The notes under the pieces were generated by a model. That model made no database searches and was not told the origin of the DNA. It saw only the letters and a list, made by a program, of their open reading frames with translations. Positions 1 through 9,270 of a stretch of DNA of 64,000 nt are shown here, piece after piece. The stretch is from a bacterium (lineage in GTDB: Bacteria; Zhuqueibacterota; Zhuqueibacteria; Oleimicrobiales; Geothermoviventaceae), in contig JAPWUV010000006.1 in NCBI GenBank assembly GCA_028275345.1, positions 175,342 to 239,341 of the forward strand, written 5' to 3'. Each line of letters begins with the position of its first letter. Positions within the stretch are counted from its first letter, which is position 1. Made by a program: the position numbers and the translations under genes.

Positions 1-27
1 AATCTAACGGCTACCCCCGGAAAATGC

Positions 28-51
28 AAGGCTAATCCCGGCCGCAGCCTT
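28..51 (-). terminator. possible hairpin terminator after the Omp85-like gene
   Basis: The inverted repeat AAGGCT (28-33) and AGCCTT (46-51), with a 12-base loop, lies just past the stop of the minus-strand gene that ends at 64. Read on the minus strand it is followed by GCATTTT, a short T run. The stem is only 6 bp, so this is a weak intrinsic-terminator candidate. Confidence 0.3.
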
Positions 52-63
52 ACACCTTACAGA

Positions 64-1758
64 TCAAAAAACCGTGATTAGCCGGACGTGCACCTTCGCC
101 TCCGAGATGTTTTCCCCCGTTCCAAGCCCGAGCTCTATGCCGAACTGGCCCAGTCCGGAGACCGGTGGCAACCTCACACCCATTCCGTACCCGGTCCGCC
201 AAAGGGGGCTTCCCACGGGCCGACGCCCCACGTACCCGACATCCACAAAGGCGAACGCCCATGAACGCTCGCCCAGGATGTAGCGGTATTCCAGATTCGA
301 CCATAGGACATCCGCGCCCACGAACTGATCCTCCCAGTATCCGCGCAGGGAGGAAGCACCGCCCAGTCGGAAAAGCTCGGAAACCGGGATCTCCGACTTC
401 GCCGAACGCAGGGAGCGCAGGTGCAATTGGACGGCCGTCACCTGGGACTCGGCCAAGGGCACGTAGGTCTCCACATCCATGCTCACCTCGCGGTCGTTGC
501 TGGGAGAAAGACCTTCGTAGGTCCGTTGGAGGAGGCGAATGCCGGTGCGGTAGACGAACCCCTTCCGCGGGGTTTGCGGGTCGTCCCGCTGATCCACAAG
601 AAGTCCAGCACCCAAGGTCCAGCTTCGGCTCCGAGATGCCGCCGTCTGACCTCGGGGGGAAAACACGGTTTCCCTGCCCAGTTCCGCCGCAACCTGCCAA
701 GGCTGGCTACCACTGAATACCAGCCGCATCCCAAAGCCCCGCAGCACGTACGTGGAGTCCTGTACACGCTGTCTCACTTCCACTTGCGCGCCAACGGGCG
801 TCGGTCCCAGGAAGGGCTCGGTGTACGAAAAACTCGCCTCCTGACTCCAGCGATCCTTCCGATCCCAATGAACTCCCAGCATGCGTCCGGTGCCGAAGAG
901 ATTCCCCAGACGCAGGTCGAGAAGGCCCACCACATATCCCCCGGGGCCCGACCTCTCCGGCATGTACCCCGCAACACCTTCGAACTGGTTCACGCTCCTC
1001 TCTTTGAGCCAGACACGGAGATGCCCCCTCTTTTCCCCGTCCAAGGCAAGCTGCCACTTGTCGACCCCTTGCACGTACGGCAGCCGGCGGAGGTTCTGCA
1101 GCCCCCGCTCCACATCCCGTAGGCGAAAGGGATCACCCGTCCGCACGCCGAAGTATCGGGCCAGAGTCGAGGGTCGGGTCTGACGCACGTCGGGAAAGCT
1201 CACCGAAGCCAAGATGACCTGTGGCCCCTCGTCGAGACGGACCCGCAGCCGGAGCGCCTGTCCTTCAAGCCGCAGCGAATCCAGACACACGAGGTAGTAC
1301 GGATGTCCCGAGTTCAAAAGCCTCTCCTCGAGCCGCCTCAGGTTCTCAGCTACCCGCCGCAAGTTCAACCCGCCAGCGTCGTTGAGGCTGCGCAGCTCCT
1401 TCGGGATCCGAAGAGAGTCGGCGAATTCCAGCTCCACCCGGAGGCTTCCCGGACCCGGACCGGGGGCGTAGTAGAGGTGTACGGCCAAACGGCCTTCCTT
1501 TTCTCCAAGCACAGCGGAATCGAGAGAGGCCAGGGGATAGCCCTGTGCGGCCAGCCGTCTCAGATCCGCGATCACGGTTTCTTCGATCCAAGGCAATAGC
1601 TCCACAGTGTCGGGGATGGCAACTGATTCCTCCAAACCCCTCCCTTCCGGCAGGCCATGACGGAAGAGGATAACCCGGCCCGGAGATCCCGCCAGACCTG
1701 CTTGGACGATGCCCCAAAGGGTCAAGGCAAGGGCAGCGAATTGAGCCGCGCGCCTCAC
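64..1758 (-). CDS. Omp85-family (BamA/TamA-like) outer-membrane protein
   Basis: Predicted outer-membrane beta-barrel with periplasmic POTRA-type repeats, about 564 aa. After a signal peptide (hydrophobic stretch at about residues 5-22) the first 250 residues look like two or three POTRA modules. The second half is a beta-barrel ending in an aromatic residue (Phe), as barrel proteins usually do. The conserved Omp85 loop motif (RGY within GGASSLRGY, about residues 466-474) is present. I place the start at the GTG at 1758, directly before the signal peptide. The in-frame extension to 1968 is Arg/Pro/Cys-rich and lacks coding character. The true bamA lies at 29824, so this is a second, shorter Omp85 paralog (TamA-like or surface-antigen type). 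It follows the large outer-membrane gene at 1975 and may be co-transcribed with it. Substrate unknown. Confidence 0.8.
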   Translation of the reverse strand: MRRAAQFAALALTLWGIVQAGLAGSPGRVILFRHGLPEGRGLEESVAIPDTVELLPWIEETVIADLRRLAAQGYPLASLDSAVLGEKEGRLAVHLYYAPGPGPGSLRVELEFADSLRIPKELRSLNDAGGLNLRRVAENLRRLEERLLNSGHPYYLVCLDSLRLEGQALRLRVRLDEGPQVILASVSFPDVRQTRPSTLARYFGVRTGDPFRLRDVERGLQNLRRLPYVQGVDKWQLALDGEKRGHLRVWLKERSVNQFEGVAGYMPERSGPGGYVVGLLDLRLGNLFGTGRMLGVHWDRKDRWSQEASFSYTEPFLGPTPVGAQVEVRQRVQDSTYVLRGFGMRLVFSGSQPWQVAAELGRETVFSPRGQTAASRSRSWTLGAGLLVDQRDDPQTPRKGFVYRTGIRLLQRTYEGLSPSNDREVSMDVETYVPLAESQVTAVQLHLRSLRSAKSEIPVSELFRLGGASSLRGYWEDQFVGADVLWSNLEYRYILGERSWAFAFVDVGYVGRRPVGSPLWRTGYGMGVRLPPVSGLGQFGIELGLGTGENISEAKVHVRLITVF

Positions 1759-1974
1759 CTTCCCATCTCTGCAATGGCCTGCACAAGCCACGCTACATCT
1801 CTCCTTCCAGGCAGGGATCGCCCACGGCGACACGGGCGCCGCTGGGCTTTCTCCGGAGCATCGACGCGGGCGACTCGCCGGACGGGCGCGGGCCCCTCGC
1901 ACCCTGCGGGCGTAGGGTGACGGTAAGTCCGGCGAGCTCCATCCGTCTCGCCAATCCGGCACCTCCATCCACCA

Positions 1975-4900
1975 TCAAAAATAGGCCCGCACTTCCAGCT
2001 GGAGACGCTGGACGAGGCGCGGCCTGAATGGATCCGAGCGGGCCAGATATTGCAGTGACGCAGTCATTCCTTTGCCGAGACTGTATTCCGCACTCAGGCG
2101 AGCACTCACGGACCTGCCCGGCTGAAGTCCTTCCGCCACCTCGTAGGGCAAGGCCCGCGACGTCGGCTCGCTACTGAGGTTCGCCCAGCGCGTCTCGCAC
2201 AGAACCCGGCCCCGTCGTCGAAAGCTCAGGCTCAACCGAGGCTCGATCATCAGGAACCGGACTTGGGTCGAGGGGCGCATGGCGCGATCCTCGGCGAGTC
2301 CGACCGTCGCTGCGATCCCCGTTTCCACCAGCGGATTCCAGCGGTACGACGTCAGAACCCGAAGCCGACGCTGCGTCACCTCGCGGTCCACTCCGGGACC
2401 GAGATACCTTCTTTCATCGAAGCGCTTTTCCAGCTCCACCTCGGCGCCCAAGCTGGGCCACGGGGAGAAGAGAACCAAGGCGGAGGCCAACTGGCTGACG
2501 GACCTCTGACCTCCCTCCGCGTACGTGTTCACCAGGGAGGTCTTTCGGTTCCAGCGAAGACGGAGGCTGCCGTCCCTCCGACCCCGGCGGTAATACACGT
2601 CCGCCTGCCGATGCAGAGAACCGAGGAGCGTGTACCGTGGGTCCTGAAATCGACTCCACCGAAGCAGGTAGATCTCCGCCGGATGGGGATAGCGCGTCTG
2701 CTCTTCCAGGCGAAGGACTGCCTCCGCGCTCACGTCCCGGAGAGCCCGCCCTGTACGCATACGGGAGTCTCGGCCAAGCGTTCGGGAAAAATCCAGCTGC
2801 ACACTTGCCCCGGCGCGCAGGTTTGTGACCGGGACAAATTCCTCAGTGGGCACGAAACGCAGCACGTAGTCACCGAAAGGATCCGGCACGTATTCGCGGT
2901 AAACAGGGTCGAACCGGTAATTGCCCATCCCTTCTTCTACGCGGAGGAAAACCCTTTCCTGCTTGGCGACCTGCTCTTTGTCCGCTTGGTAGTTCAGGCT
3001 CAAGGAAAACCCGCCACGGAAGGCCCGCGTCAATGTCTCCAAGTCCAGCAGGTCGGTGATGGTGTTCGTCTCCGGGCCCCATCGGTAACGTCTCTCGCGG
3101 TGGATCAGGTTCAGATTAGCCGACAGCGTCTCGCTCTTGCGCCAGGTGAACTCCAGCTGTGCACCCTTCGCTTCGGAGTACCGACGAAGCGCCCCGCCGT
3201 TGAGCCGATCATCCGTCCGGTACTCCCCGGCGAAGCCCGCCGAGAACCCTGCCGGATCATTGTAGCGGATCCCCGCTCGGGTCTTCATGAAGGCGAAGGC
3301 TGTGCTAAGGCTATCGGGATGCCCCTGCGTCTTGCGTTCCGATTCGTATTCCAGGCTCGGGGTCCAGCGGTTCAGGCTCCAATTGACCGTGCCCTTCCTT
3401 CGCACCCACCTGCCAGAGTCCTTCGAAGTCCCGGGCTGGCTCGCAATCCATTCCTCGCGGAAAGAGGCCGACGGCAACCTGGGGCGCTGGAACCCGAAGG
3501 TCCATTCCCGACGATCCGCGGAGAAGCCCGGCTTGCGGATCCTCCCCAGGCCGAGGCTGGAGGAAAGGCCGGAGCGCATCTCCAGAGCGGCACTGGATTC
3601 GAGAACGCTCTCCGCCCGATTCGCATTGTCCGGCAGGTCCCAGCGCCGCCAATACTCCGCCTCCTCTGTTCGGTGGACCTCGCGAAAGCGGGCTCCTACT
3701 TGCCGAAGCTGGGTCACCCAGCGGGCCTTCCCCCAGCGGAGAGAATCGGATCCCAAGCGCAAGCGCACCAGTCCGGCCGCGCCGAGATTGTCGTCGTCAT
3801 CCCGCGGGGAAACCACATTGCGATCAAACCGGCTGAGCGCCAGCTCCGTCTCCAACGCAGCCGCCTGCCAGGGCTGAAGGGAGGCGTAGAGGCTCAGTTG
3901 CTCCTGTCGGGCGGGGAGCGGGATCCTCACGACCGGAAGGTACTTTCCCATCCCCTTTCCGACGTAGGCAAAGTGCCCCACCCCGCGATACGCGTAATCC
4001 CCCTTCCCTTGGCCCACATCGCTGAAAACGACATCGTAGTCCCCTTTGCTCGGGCCGACATATTCGAAAATGGAGTCCCGGCGGACGTAGCTCCCTTTTC
4101 CGGCGCCAACGTACCGCGATCCTTCCTCGGAAGCCAGGGCCGCGGAATCTCCGGCCGCCGCCAGCAACGCCGTTCGGGCAGGACTGAGGGAGATACCGAT
4201 GGGGTTCTTCGCGTCGTCGGACTCGCGAACGAAGGTGGACCGCAGTTGGAGGCGGCCGCCATTATCCTTGTACTGAATCCTCCCCGCGTACAGGCTGCGG
4301 GGATACTTTTCGTCAGAGTACTGGAAGTCCACGACGATGCGCGACTCGTCTGTGATCAATCGCCTTCGGGTGAAGGTGATCTGCGCGGTGGAATAGTCGA
4401 TGACGTAGTCGCGGTCCTCGCCCCTCGTCATGAGCTCGCCATCCACCCACACGCGCTCACTGCCCGCGATCACGAGGATCTCGGTTCGGCCCCCCTCGCC
4501 CTGAAGCTGGTAGGGCCCCTGTACTCCTTCTCGGCCGAGGAAGCGGTTCGTCATGAACTTGCCCCGGGAAGAAGCCCCCGCGAAGGTGACCTCCGCACGC
4601 CCGGCCGCGAGCTCCACCTGCCCGCCCTCCAAACGACGATCGAGCCGATCGAATTGCCCGCCCGGAAAGCTCAAGGCGAAATCCCCGAGCATTGCCTTCA
4701 GGGAAGGCGCCCGGATTTCGACGAAGACGTTGTCGATCTCCCGCAGGGTTTGGGTGTTGCCTTGAGGCTGGATCGGCGTGTCTTTGTCGCTCAAGGATGC
4801 CAGCACCTCGACCTTGTCCGCCAGTCGTCCGGAAAGCTGCATCCGCAGCCCGGATTGAAGGCTGAGTGACTGGTTGCTACCGATCGTCAGACCCCGGACC

Positions 4901-5430
4901 AGGGTCCCGCTCTGGCGCAACCCAGGAGCAGGTTCCCACAGCCGCCGCACACTGCTTGGAGCGTCCCGCGTCCGGACACCGACCGGGACCTCCGGCTGAT
5001 AGCTCACGTAGTCGAGTCCGCGCAGACCGCGCGGCAGAAGCAATGGCAGGGCTTTGTAGCGAACGAGAAGCTCGGCTTCCCTCGGCGGACACAGCAGGAT
5101 CACCCGAGAGGAGGAATAATCAACGCGAAAACAAGAGTCGGGGACCGTTTCTCCTCCGCTTTCGATGCGCACCGACCCGACGACGACAAAGCTGTCCGGG
5201 AGGAGGATCTCCGTCGGGCCATCGGTCCGGACGGCGAGCTTCTTGTCGACGAGGGAAAAATGGCGGATCAGGACAGTGTCCCGTGGAGTGCCGAGCGCCA
5301 CTGCCGGGCAAAGGGACAAGGCCACGGCCCACATGCGGGCCTGCGCACCTCTTCCCCTCACCCCCTTTCGGGCGGCCGGGCCCGCGGGTCGGACCTTCCG
5401 GTCAAAGGCAGCAAGATCGAATCGGGCCAT
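1975..5430 (-). CDS. large predicted outer-membrane beta-barrel protein, function unknown
   Basis: A 1151-aa protein with an N-terminal hydrophobic signal (about residues 33-47), long runs of alternating polar and hydrophobic residues, and a final Phe typical of outer-membrane barrels. A region near 300-375 (VWVDGELMTRGEDRDYVIDY) resembles large uncharacterised surface proteins of FCB bacteria. Around residues 441-498 there are four imperfect VGxGKGxY repeats, with a related GMGNY...GDY segment further on. The start at 5430 follows GGAGG closely; a second Met at residue 33 (5334) would give a more standard signal peptide. It sits between an NHL propeller gene and an Omp85-like gene. I do not recognise a named family; SprA-like secretion components are a distant possibility by size and style only. 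Confidence 0.75.
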   Translation of the reverse strand: MARFDLAAFDRKVRPAGPAARKGVRGRGAQARMWAVALSLCPAVALGTPRDTVLIRHFSLVDKKLAVRTDGPTEILLPDSFVVVGSVRIESGGETVPDSCFRVDYSSSRVILLCPPREAELLVRYKALPLLLPRGLRGLDYVSYQPEVPVGVRTRDAPSSVRRLWEPAPGLRQSGTLVRGLTIGSNQSLSLQSGLRMQLSGRLADKVEVLASLSDKDTPIQPQGNTQTLREIDNVFVEIRAPSLKAMLGDFALSFPGGQFDRLDRRLEGGQVELAAGRAEVTFAGASSRGKFMTNRFLGREGVQGPYQLQGEGGRTEILVIAGSERVWVDGELMTRGEDRDYVIDYSTAQITFTRRRLITDESRIVVDFQYSDEKYPRSLYAGRIQYKDNGGRLQLRSTFVRESDDAKNPIGISLSPARTALLAAAGDSAALASEEGSRYVGAGKGSYVRRDSIFEYVGPSKGDYDVVFSDVGQGKGDYAYRGVGHFAYVGKGMGKYLPVVRIPLPARQEQLSLYASLQPWQAAALETELALSRFDRNVVSPRDDDDNLGAAGLVRLRLGSDSLRWGKARWVTQLRQVGARFREVHRTEEAEYWRRWDLPDNANRAESVLESSAALEMRSGLSSSLGLGRIRKPGFSADRREWTFGFQRPRLPSASFREEWIASQPGTSKDSGRWVRRKGTVNWSLNRWTPSLEYESERKTQGHPDSLSTAFAFMKTRAGIRYNDPAGFSAGFAGEYRTDDRLNGGALRRYSEAKGAQLEFTWRKSETLSANLNLIHRERRYRWGPETNTITDLLDLETLTRAFRGGFSLSLNYQADKEQVAKQERVFLRVEEGMGNYRFDPVYREYVPDPFGDYVLRFVPTEEFVPVTNLRAGASVQLDFSRTLGRDSRMRTGRALRDVSAEAVLRLEEQTRYPHPAEIYLLRWSRFQDPRYTLLGSLHRQADVYYRRGRRDGSLRLRWNRKTSLVNTYAEGGQRSVSQLASALVLFSPWPSLGAEVELEKRFDERRYLGPGVDREVTQRRLRVLTSYRWNPLVETGIAATVGLAEDRAMRPSTQVRFLMIEPRLSLSFRRRGRVLCETRWANLSSEPTSRALPYEVAEGLQPGRSVSARLSAEYSLGKGMTASLQYLARSDPFRPRLVQRLQLEVRAYF

Positions 5431-5555
5431 CCACCTCCGGTCTCCATGGCCAGAGGACTCCCCCTCTTCCCCATTGGGCCGAGCCAGATCCTAGCTGGGG
5501 ATGCTGCGACAGCGTTGCTCCAGGTGATGGTATGCACCTGGGCCTGTCCAGCACC

Positions 5556-6497
5556 CTATTCTTCCGCGCCCAACCTCCGGATGCGGCCGCGCCAAAGCTC
5601 CGCTCCTTGCCCTTCCAGGAGCAGGTAAACCTCGCCGCGAGAGGCAGCCACCTCTCGCACCTTCCCTTTCGGCTGGGGCACGATCGGAATAGGCGAAGCC
5701 AGTTCTCCCTTCAGCCACAGCAGTCCGCGCTTTGCGTCCGCCACTACCAGAAGCTCCGGAGGGATCCAGCCGAGGCATTGGGGTTCCTGCAGTTCTCCTT
5801 CCCCAAGAGAGCCGAGGTAGTTCCCGAACATGTCGAAGACGCGGACGGATCGCGTGCCGATGTCGAGCACGTAGACCTTGCCGTCCCCGAGGCAAAGTCG
5901 TATCGGATCTACCAGCTGCCCGGCACCGGCCTCGAGTCCGCCGAACGCCAATCGCGGCCTTCCCATGGAATCGAAACGGATCACCTGCGCCGGATCCCGC
6001 ACCAGTAGGAAAAGATCCCCTTGCTCCGACTGATCTACGGAAACGGGGTAAATGAAGCTGCCTTCCCCTTCGAGGTCTTCCCCTTTGAGTGAGGCGATGT
6101 AATTGAGATCCTTGTCGTACCGTTCCACGCGGTGATTGAAGTAATCGCACACAAAGACGTCGAGGCCGTTGGCTGCACAGAGACCCGCCGGGTGCCGAAA
6201 TTGCTCCTTCCCCCATCCGAAGCCGCCGACACTTCGGACCAGCCGTAGGTCCGGACTCAGGAGGTGCAGCTTATTGTTTCGATCGCACAGGTAGACGCGC
6301 CCGTAGGGGTCGACCGCCATGGCCGTGGGGGTGAGGGTGTCCAATCGGACCTGCTGCTCGATGCGGAGCCACAAATCCTGCTCCGCTTGGGCGAGGGACA
6401 TGGAGCCGGGGAGCAGAACCGCCGTGGCGCAGAGCCCCAAGGCCACAGCAAGCCGCACGCACCCCCTTCGGGCCGAATGCTGGATCATGCTTCGCAT
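5556..6497 (-). CDS. secreted NHL/six-bladed beta-propeller protein
   Basis: A 313-aa exported protein. A signal peptide (residues 1 to about 35, ending near SLAQA) is followed by repeated units such as VDPYGRVYLCDRNNKL, GLDVFVCDYFNHRVERY and GKVYVLDIGTRSVRVF, the pattern of NHL repeats forming a beta-propeller. Such propellers usually bind protein or carbohydrate ligands and have no fixed enzymatic role. The start at 6497 is chosen because GGGAGGGACGT precedes the ATG; an upstream in-frame ATG at 6602 gives an Arg-rich, unlikely N-terminus. It lies 125 bp upstream of the large outer-membrane gene and may be a periplasmic or surface partner of it. Exact function unknown. Confidence 0.75.
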   Translation of the reverse strand: MRSMIQHSARRGCVRLAVALGLCATAVLLPGSMSLAQAEQDLWLRIEQQVRLDTLTPTAMAVDPYGRVYLCDRNNKLHLLSPDLRLVRSVGGFGWGKEQFRHPAGLCAANGLDVFVCDYFNHRVERYDKDLNYIASLKGEDLEGEGSFIYPVSVDQSEQGDLFLLVRDPAQVIRFDSMGRPRLAFGGLEAGAGQLVDPIRLCLGDGKVYVLDIGTRSVRVFDMFGNYLGSLGEGELQEPQCLGWIPPELLVVADAKRGLLWLKGELASPIPIVPQPKGKVREVAASRGEVYLLLEGQGAELWRGRIRRLGAEE

Positions 6498-6641
6498 ACG
6501 TCCCTCCCCGGATGCTTTCCGCCGGCGTCTTCCGCAGCCCCCGTGCGAGATCGAAGCCACGTCGGGCTCACCGAGGCAGTGGCCAATCCCCTCACTCCGC
6601 AAGCGGAGATTTCCCGACCCGAGTTTCGCGCCCGCACGCCT

Positions 6642-8324
6642 TCAGGAGTGTTTTACGAATTGTTGCACGAAGTACCTTGGGGTTAGTTCCTCGCCGGTGG
6701 CACGGCGGATCATTTCGTCCCAGCGGTAGCGCGAGCCCGCGGAGAAGACCTGCTGCCGCAGGAAATCGCCTACCCGAGGCTCCCCGACGTAACCGAATTC
6801 CGCATCCCCGGAACGTCCGACAGCGCGCCTCAAGATCGCAAAGTGGAGCTGAGAGGCCAGGAGTTCTCCGAGCATATAGTTGTGGTAGTAGACCGGGGCC
6901 GACGTGAAATGGATCTTCGCGGCCCAATCCGGTTGCCTCCGCTGGTCCGGCCTCCGCACGAACTGATACCGCTCCACCAGATCCCACCACAGGGTATTCA
7001 GATCCTGATCCGGATCCTCGTAGAGGGCGCGTTCGAAGCGGACCATCACCTGACACCAGCGCGAAAAGATGAGCTGCTGGGCGCGCAGGCTGCGCTCCAC
7101 CTCGGGGGCGAGGCGTCGCACGGTGGCCTCATCCAGAGATAGCATCGCGCCCAGCCATGCCGGATTGCGGGAGAGCCGGCCGAAGAGCATCGCCACGGCT
7201 TCCGTGGTGAACGTATGCGCGGGTTCGCGGAGGAGAAAAGGCAAGGTCCGATCGATGTACTTGTCGTACACTGCGTGCCCAAGCTCGTGCAGAATGGTGT
7301 TCATCCAGTATTCGTCATTGCGCAGGTTCGCCAGCACCCGCACATCGCCGGCGCGATCGATGTCCGTGCAGAAAGCGTGTTGATCCTTGCCGTTCCGCTC
7401 GTAGAGGTCACTCCGCGCCAGGATGTCATCCACCTCGAGGCCGATGGAAGCGAAGAAGCCCCGCGCCAGCTCCTTCACGTCCCGCGAAGCATAGAAGCTA
7501 TCCAGATCCACCTCGAAGACCCGAGGCACCTCCTGGAAGAAGGGATCGTGATAATGCCAGGGCCTAAGTTCTTCGGGGGAAAGACCGTACATCCTTGCCA
7601 GGGCCCCATCCAGTTCCGCCTTGAGCTCGGAGAAGGCACCATCGGTCAGCTCGGCCAACTCATCGAAGATCCGCAAGACCTGCTCCGGATCTTGCTCCGA
7701 CAGTTTCATCGACATGACGTAGTAGTTAGGGAAGCCGAGGGAACGAGCTGCCTGGTTCCGCAGACGGACGAGCTCCAAAAGCTGCGGCGCAACCACCTGG
7801 CCGACCTGCTTGCTCGCCTCCCAAGCCTCTTTCCGACGCGCCGACCGCACCTCGTTCCGCAGAACCTCGAGAATCTCGTTGTTGCTCACCCGCTTTCCTT
7901 CAAACCACGCCCTGTGGGTGTTGAACTTCTGCTCGATCTCCGTGCTCTTGTCCACGATTTGGCGAAGCAACGTGGAATCGATTTGATTGGCAAGGTATCG
8001 GTTGTACAGGAGCGTAATCTGCCGCAATAGGTCACCGCGCAGCTTCCCCGACTCGTACCAACGCTTCACGCGTTGGAAATCGTCTTTATCGGCGTACACA
8101 GTCCGGTAGCGAAGCTGGAGCTCCCGGTAGCGATCGTATGATTCCTGCGTGCCGGTTGTGGCCGCCTCCCAATAGGCGAGATTCATTTGCCTTTCGAGCT
8201 CGCCGATCCTCTGAACATGCTCTGTCAGGAACTGCTGCACCGCCCTGTCCATGCCCATCCTTCCGCAATTGGTGAGGGAAACCGCCGCCGCGAGAATCAG
8301 AACATACCCGATACGAGCCGCCAC
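6642..8324 (-). CDS. M2-family (ACE-like) zinc metallopeptidase, exported, possible lipoprotein
   Basis: About 560 aa. It carries the zinc motif HELGH at residues 346-350 and a downstream glutamate in TEAVAML (E375), spaced as in gluzincin peptidases. The stretch after HELGH (DRTLPFLLREPAH) parallels the corresponding part of angiotensin-converting enzyme, so I assign family M2 rather than M3/thimet. It would cleave dipeptides from peptide C-termini. The N-terminus is a short hydrophobic segment ending in SLTNC; the Asn before Cys makes a lipobox imperfect, so lipid anchoring is only possible. The GTG start at 8324 is preceded by AGGAGG with 5-base spacing and by a promoter at 8399-8426. The ATG at 8366 lacks such support. 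It is followed by the NHL gene 144 bp downstream. Confidence 0.8.
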   Translation of the reverse strand: MAARIGYVLILAAAVSLTNCGRMGMDRAVQQFLTEHVQRIGELERQMNLAYWEAATTGTQESYDRYRELQLRYRTVYADKDDFQRVKRWYESGKLRGDLLRQITLLYNRYLANQIDSTLLRQIVDKSTEIEQKFNTHRAWFEGKRVSNNEILEVLRNEVRSARRKEAWEASKQVGQVVAPQLLELVRLRNQAARSLGFPNYYVMSMKLSEQDPEQVLRIFDELAELTDGAFSELKAELDGALARMYGLSPEELRPWHYHDPFFQEVPRVFEVDLDSFYASRDVKELARGFFASIGLEVDDILARSDLYERNGKDQHAFCTDIDRAGDVRVLANLRNDEYWMNTILHELGHAVYDKYIDRTLPFLLREPAHTFTTEAVAMLFGRLSRNPAWLGAMLSLDEATVRRLAPEVERSLRAQQLIFSRWCQVMVRFERALYEDPDQDLNTLWWDLVERYQFVRRPDQRRQPDWAAKIHFTSAPVYYHNYMLGELLASQLHFAILRRAVGRSGDAEFGYVGEPRVGDFLRQQVFSAGSRYRWDEMIRRATGEELTPRYFVQQFVKHS

Positions 8325-8398
8325 GTCGTCCTCCTGCAGATTAGCCCTCCAGTCCCCATTCGCCATCGCCCATCCGCCGGATCTTCGATCCTCGGTCT

Positions 8399-8426
8399 AA
8401 TGTAGGAATTGCCCTCTGAAATGCAA
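8399..8426 (-). promoter_or_regulatory. predicted sigma-70-type promoter for the M2 peptidase gene
   Basis: On the minus strand TTGCAT (8421-8426) is separated by 16 bp from TACATT (8399-8404). Transcription would begin near 8392, about 68 bases before the GTG start at 8324. It matches other promoters in this window in layout. Confidence 0.5.
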
Positions 8427-8500
8427 AGGGCTCCCCTGGAGTCGGCAGACAAGCGGTTGTCGGCACGGCCCAATCGATCGGACCTCACCCCGATAACACA

Positions 8501-8527
8501 AAGGGCCAGCTTGATGCTGGCCCTTTC
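8501..8527 (-). terminator. intrinsic terminator after the first lytic transglycosylase gene
   Basis: Perfect 11-bp inverted repeat AAAGGGCCAGC (8501-8511) and GCTGGCCCTTT (8517-8527) around a 5-base loop. It lies 24 bp past the stop of the minus-strand gene ending at 8551. On the minus strand it ends in CCCTTTGTGTT, a modest T-rich tail. Confidence 0.8.
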
Positions 8528-8550
8528 CCCGATCCCCACGTCAGCCCTGG

Positions 8551-9270
8551 TCACATCTCCCCAGCCTTGTACTCGTGGTACAGCTTCACAATGCTTGGGA
8601 CGTAATGCTGCGTTTCCCGCTGAAGCTGGTCGCTCTTCTTTCCCGAGGCCAGCCAGCGGATCGCGGATCGTTCCCCCGCATTGTAGGCCGCCAACGCCCC
8701 TTCCACCCCGTAGAGTCGAATGAGATCGGAGAGATAGCGAGCACCGATCCGCAGATTGAGGATCGGGTCGAAGAGAACTTCCTGCGCCGAGGTCCAGCTG
8801 ATGCCCTCAGCTTCGGCCACGTACATCCCCGTGGCTGGCATCACCTGCATGAGACCGATGGCCCCTGCGGGGGAAACCACCTTCGGATCCCAAGTCCCTC
8901 CGGTCTCGTGGGTGATCACCGCGCACAGGAAGTCGGGCGTCAGGTTGTCGAAGCGCATCGAAAGCCGGTAGATCTCGTCGGCGATCCGATACTTGAGCTC
9001 GGCGGCCATCTCCGGATTGTGCTTGTTGATGATCGCGACGATCTTCTGAATTGTGGCGTAGCGCTCGCTGTCCACGTTCACCATGGACTGGAGATCCCGG
9101 ATCGTTTGCTCCAGCTGGCTGATCCGCCCTCGCAGCTCGGTCTCCCGCACGTAGCCGACGGTGAATCCCAGCGCACCAATCACGCCGAACGCCAGCGAAC
9201 CGTACACCAATCCCCTTCCCAGGAGTCTGCCCATCCCTCCAGGCATTCTCCCCTTCTGTCGCATGTCCAT
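8551..9270 (-). CDS. membrane-anchored lytic transglycosylase (SLT domain)
   Basis: Predicted peptidoglycan lytic transglycosylase, 239 aa. It has one N-terminal membrane segment (about residues 15-38), a short coiled-coil (about 40-65, ELRGRISQLEQTIRDLQSMV), then a Slt/goose-lysozyme-like domain. The catalytic Glu is E122 in HETGGTWDP, followed by the conserved SPAGAIGLMQVMP and the AAYNAGE motif. The enzyme would act on the periplasmic face of the inner membrane. The start at 9270 is preceded by GGAGGTAGG; a promoter-like TTGCGT/TAACTT pair sits so close upstream that its mRNA would have almost no leader. A paralog with the same layout lies at 16417-17103. A strong terminator follows at 8501-8527, so it is probably transcribed alone. 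Confidence 0.88.
   Translation of the reverse strand: MDMRQKGRMPGGMGRLLGRGLVYGSLAFGVIGALGFTVGYVRETELRGRISQLEQTIRDLQSMVNVDSERYATIQKIVAIINKHNPEMAAELKYRIADEIYRLSMRFDNLTPDFLCAVITHETGGTWDPKVVSPAGAIGLMQVMPATGMYVAEAEGISWTSAQEVLFDPILNLRIGARYLSDLIRLYGVEGALAAYNAGERSAIRWLASGKKSDQLQRETQHYVPSIVKLYHEYKAGEM

Noticed and set aside
1759..1968. Possible 70-residue N-terminal extension of the Omp85-like protein
   Set aside because: Arg/Pro-rich and placed before a normal signal peptide; a GTG start at 1758 explains the gene better.
2263..4869. Open plus-strand frame of 868 codons opposite the large outer-membrane gene
   Set aside because: Translation is His/Arg/Pro/Gln-rich with no signal or domain, and the minus-strand protein has clear barrel features; GC-rich codon bias leaves few stops on the opposite strand.
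6594..6607. CTCCGC/GCGGAG small hairpin past the M2 peptidase gene
   Set aside because: Only 6 bp with a 2-base loop, too tight, and no T run follows.
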